A DNA stretch of 64,000 nucleotides, taken from NCBI RefSeq assembly GCF_040126055.1, contig NZ_CP143541.1:1-64000 (forward strand), given 5' to 3'. The translations under genes were made by a program, and so were the position numbers. The DNA is from Pseudalkalibacillus sp. SCS-8. GTDB lineage: Bacteria; Bacillota; Bacilli; Bacillales; Fictibacillaceae. The notes under the pieces are model-generated. The model did not search any database. It had not been told where the DNA came from and was given only the letters and a program-made list of their open reading frames with translations. The number at the start of each line of letters is the position of its first letter. Positions within the stretch are counted from its first letter, which is position 1. Below, piece after piece: positions 63,262 to 64,000 of the stretch.

Positions 63262-64000
63262 ATGAAGTTGAAGCGAAGTAGCAGACTTGTGGATTTGACA
63301 AGATACCTCCTCCAGCATCCGCATCAACTGATCTCCCTTTCTTTTTTTAGTGAACGATACGGTGCCGCAAAATCTTCCATAAGTGAAGATTTATTGATCA
63401 TTAAAGAAAATTTTGAAGGGCAAGGAGTAGGCTGGCTCGTAACAGTGCCTGGTGCAGCTGGTGGTGTCCGATACATACCTAAAGTTTCTATGGAAGAAGC
63501 CCAGGAAGTCGTTGATGAACTTAAGAGCTTGTTAAGTTCATCAGAACGTGTTTTACCTGGGGGATACCTTTATATGACGGACATCATCGGGAATCCTGCT
63601 TTCATCAACAAGGTAGGCCGTATGTTTGCCTCGATGTTTGCAGACCGTTCGGTCGATGTTGTGATGACCGTTGCTACCAAAGGCATCCCATTAGCCTATG
63701 CCGTTGCGTCTTACCTGAATGTACCTGTCGTGATTGTACGCAGTAACAGTCGAGTAACGGAAGGTTCGACCATGAGTATCAATTATGTATCCGGTTCGAC
63801 GAAAAGGATACAAACGATGGCATTGGCGAAAAGAAGTTTGTCTTCAGGATCAAACGTCCTTATCATCGATGATTTCATGAAAGCTGGCGGAACGATCAAG
63901 GGCATGATGGACTTACTTCAAGAGTTCGACGCTTCGATGGCTGGTATCGGTGTATTGGTCGAATCAGAAGAAGAGGTTCAGGAGAGGCTTGTCGAAGATT
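63262..64000 (+). CDS. purR: Purine operon repressor PurR (3' end outside window)
   Basis: PurR represses pur genes and is relieved by PRPP. The visible 246 residues contain an N-terminal winged helix (MKLKRSSRLVDLTRYLLQHP) and a phosphoribosyltransferase-like domain with VLIIDDFMKAGGT (PRPP site). The B. subtilis protein has 285 residues, so about 40 are missing beyond base 64000. GGAGG lies upstream of ATG 63262. Confidence 0.95.
   Translation, partial: MKLKRSSRLVDLTRYLLQHPHQLISLSFFSERYGAAKSSISEDLLIIKENFEGQGVGWLVTVPGAAGGVRYIPKVSMEEAQEVVDELKSLLSSSERVLPGGYLYMTDIIGNPAFINKVGRMFASMFADRSVDVVMTVATKGIPLAYAVASYLNVPVVIVRSNSRVTEGSTMSINYVSGSTKRIQTMALAKRSLSSGSNVLIIDDFMKAGGTIKGMMDLLQEFDASMAGIGVLVESEEEVQERLVED

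Overview
The window is the replication-origin region of an endospore-forming Bacillaceae (Firmicutes, Bacillales). Gene order follows the Bacillus subtilis origin region closely: dnaA-oriC-dnaN-yaaA-recF-remB-gyrB-gyrA, rRNA operon, yaaC-guaB-dacA-pdxS-pdxT-serS, dck/dgk, tadA-SRP RNA-dnaX-yaaK-recR-yaaL-bofA, second rRNA operon, csfB-yaaO-tmk-darA-yaaR-holB-ricT-yabA-trmN6-yazA-rsmI, abrB, metG-tatD-yabE-rnmV-ksgA, yabG, veg, sspF, ispE, purR. Sporulation genes (bofA, csfB, yabG, sspF, another SASP gene) and Spo0A boxes at abrB show a spore former. It is not B. subtilis: both 16S-23S spacers lack tRNA genes, an HD-GYP gene sits between gyrA and the first rRNA operon, and aromatic amino-acid genes lie between serS and dck. 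The genus cannot be fixed by eye.

Layout: 1-9.96 kb replication and gyrase genes with oriC (DnaA boxes, DnaA-trio, AT-rich unwinding region), ending in a degenerate HD-GYP gene. 10.1-15.3 kb first rRNA operon; 15.3-16.1 kb non-coding, with two tandem arrays and a fold-back element. 16.1-24.2 kb yaaC, guaB, dacA, pdxST, T-box/serS and tRNA-Ser. 24.3-28.96 kb an aromatic amino-acid cluster: bifunctional chorismate mutase-DAHP synthase facing away from a T-box operon hisC-tyrA-pheC-like. 28.97-35.2 kb accessory stretch: deoxynucleoside kinases, PIN-PhoH ATPase, tRNA-Arg, two DUF4183-like genes, a SASP gene, an XRE-PAS regulator and a lipoprotein. 35.3-39.8 kb tadA to bofA. 39.9-45.1 kb second rRNA operon. 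45.1-64 kb csfB to purR (cut by the window end).

The least ordinary functional unit is the aromatic cluster. AroA makes DAHP and prephenate, TyrA and a signal-peptide-less PheC-type cyclohexadienyl dehydratase split prephenate towards tyrosine and phenylalanine, and HisC can transaminate both keto acids. The upstream T-box carries a Phe specifier and a UGGU bulge matching a tRNA with discriminator A. The least ordinary DNA is a set of intergenic repeats: a fold-back element found with and without an inserted double-hairpin module, the same module in the serS leader and in the leader of one rRNA operon, and arrays with 20- and 21-bp periods downstream of rRNA operons.
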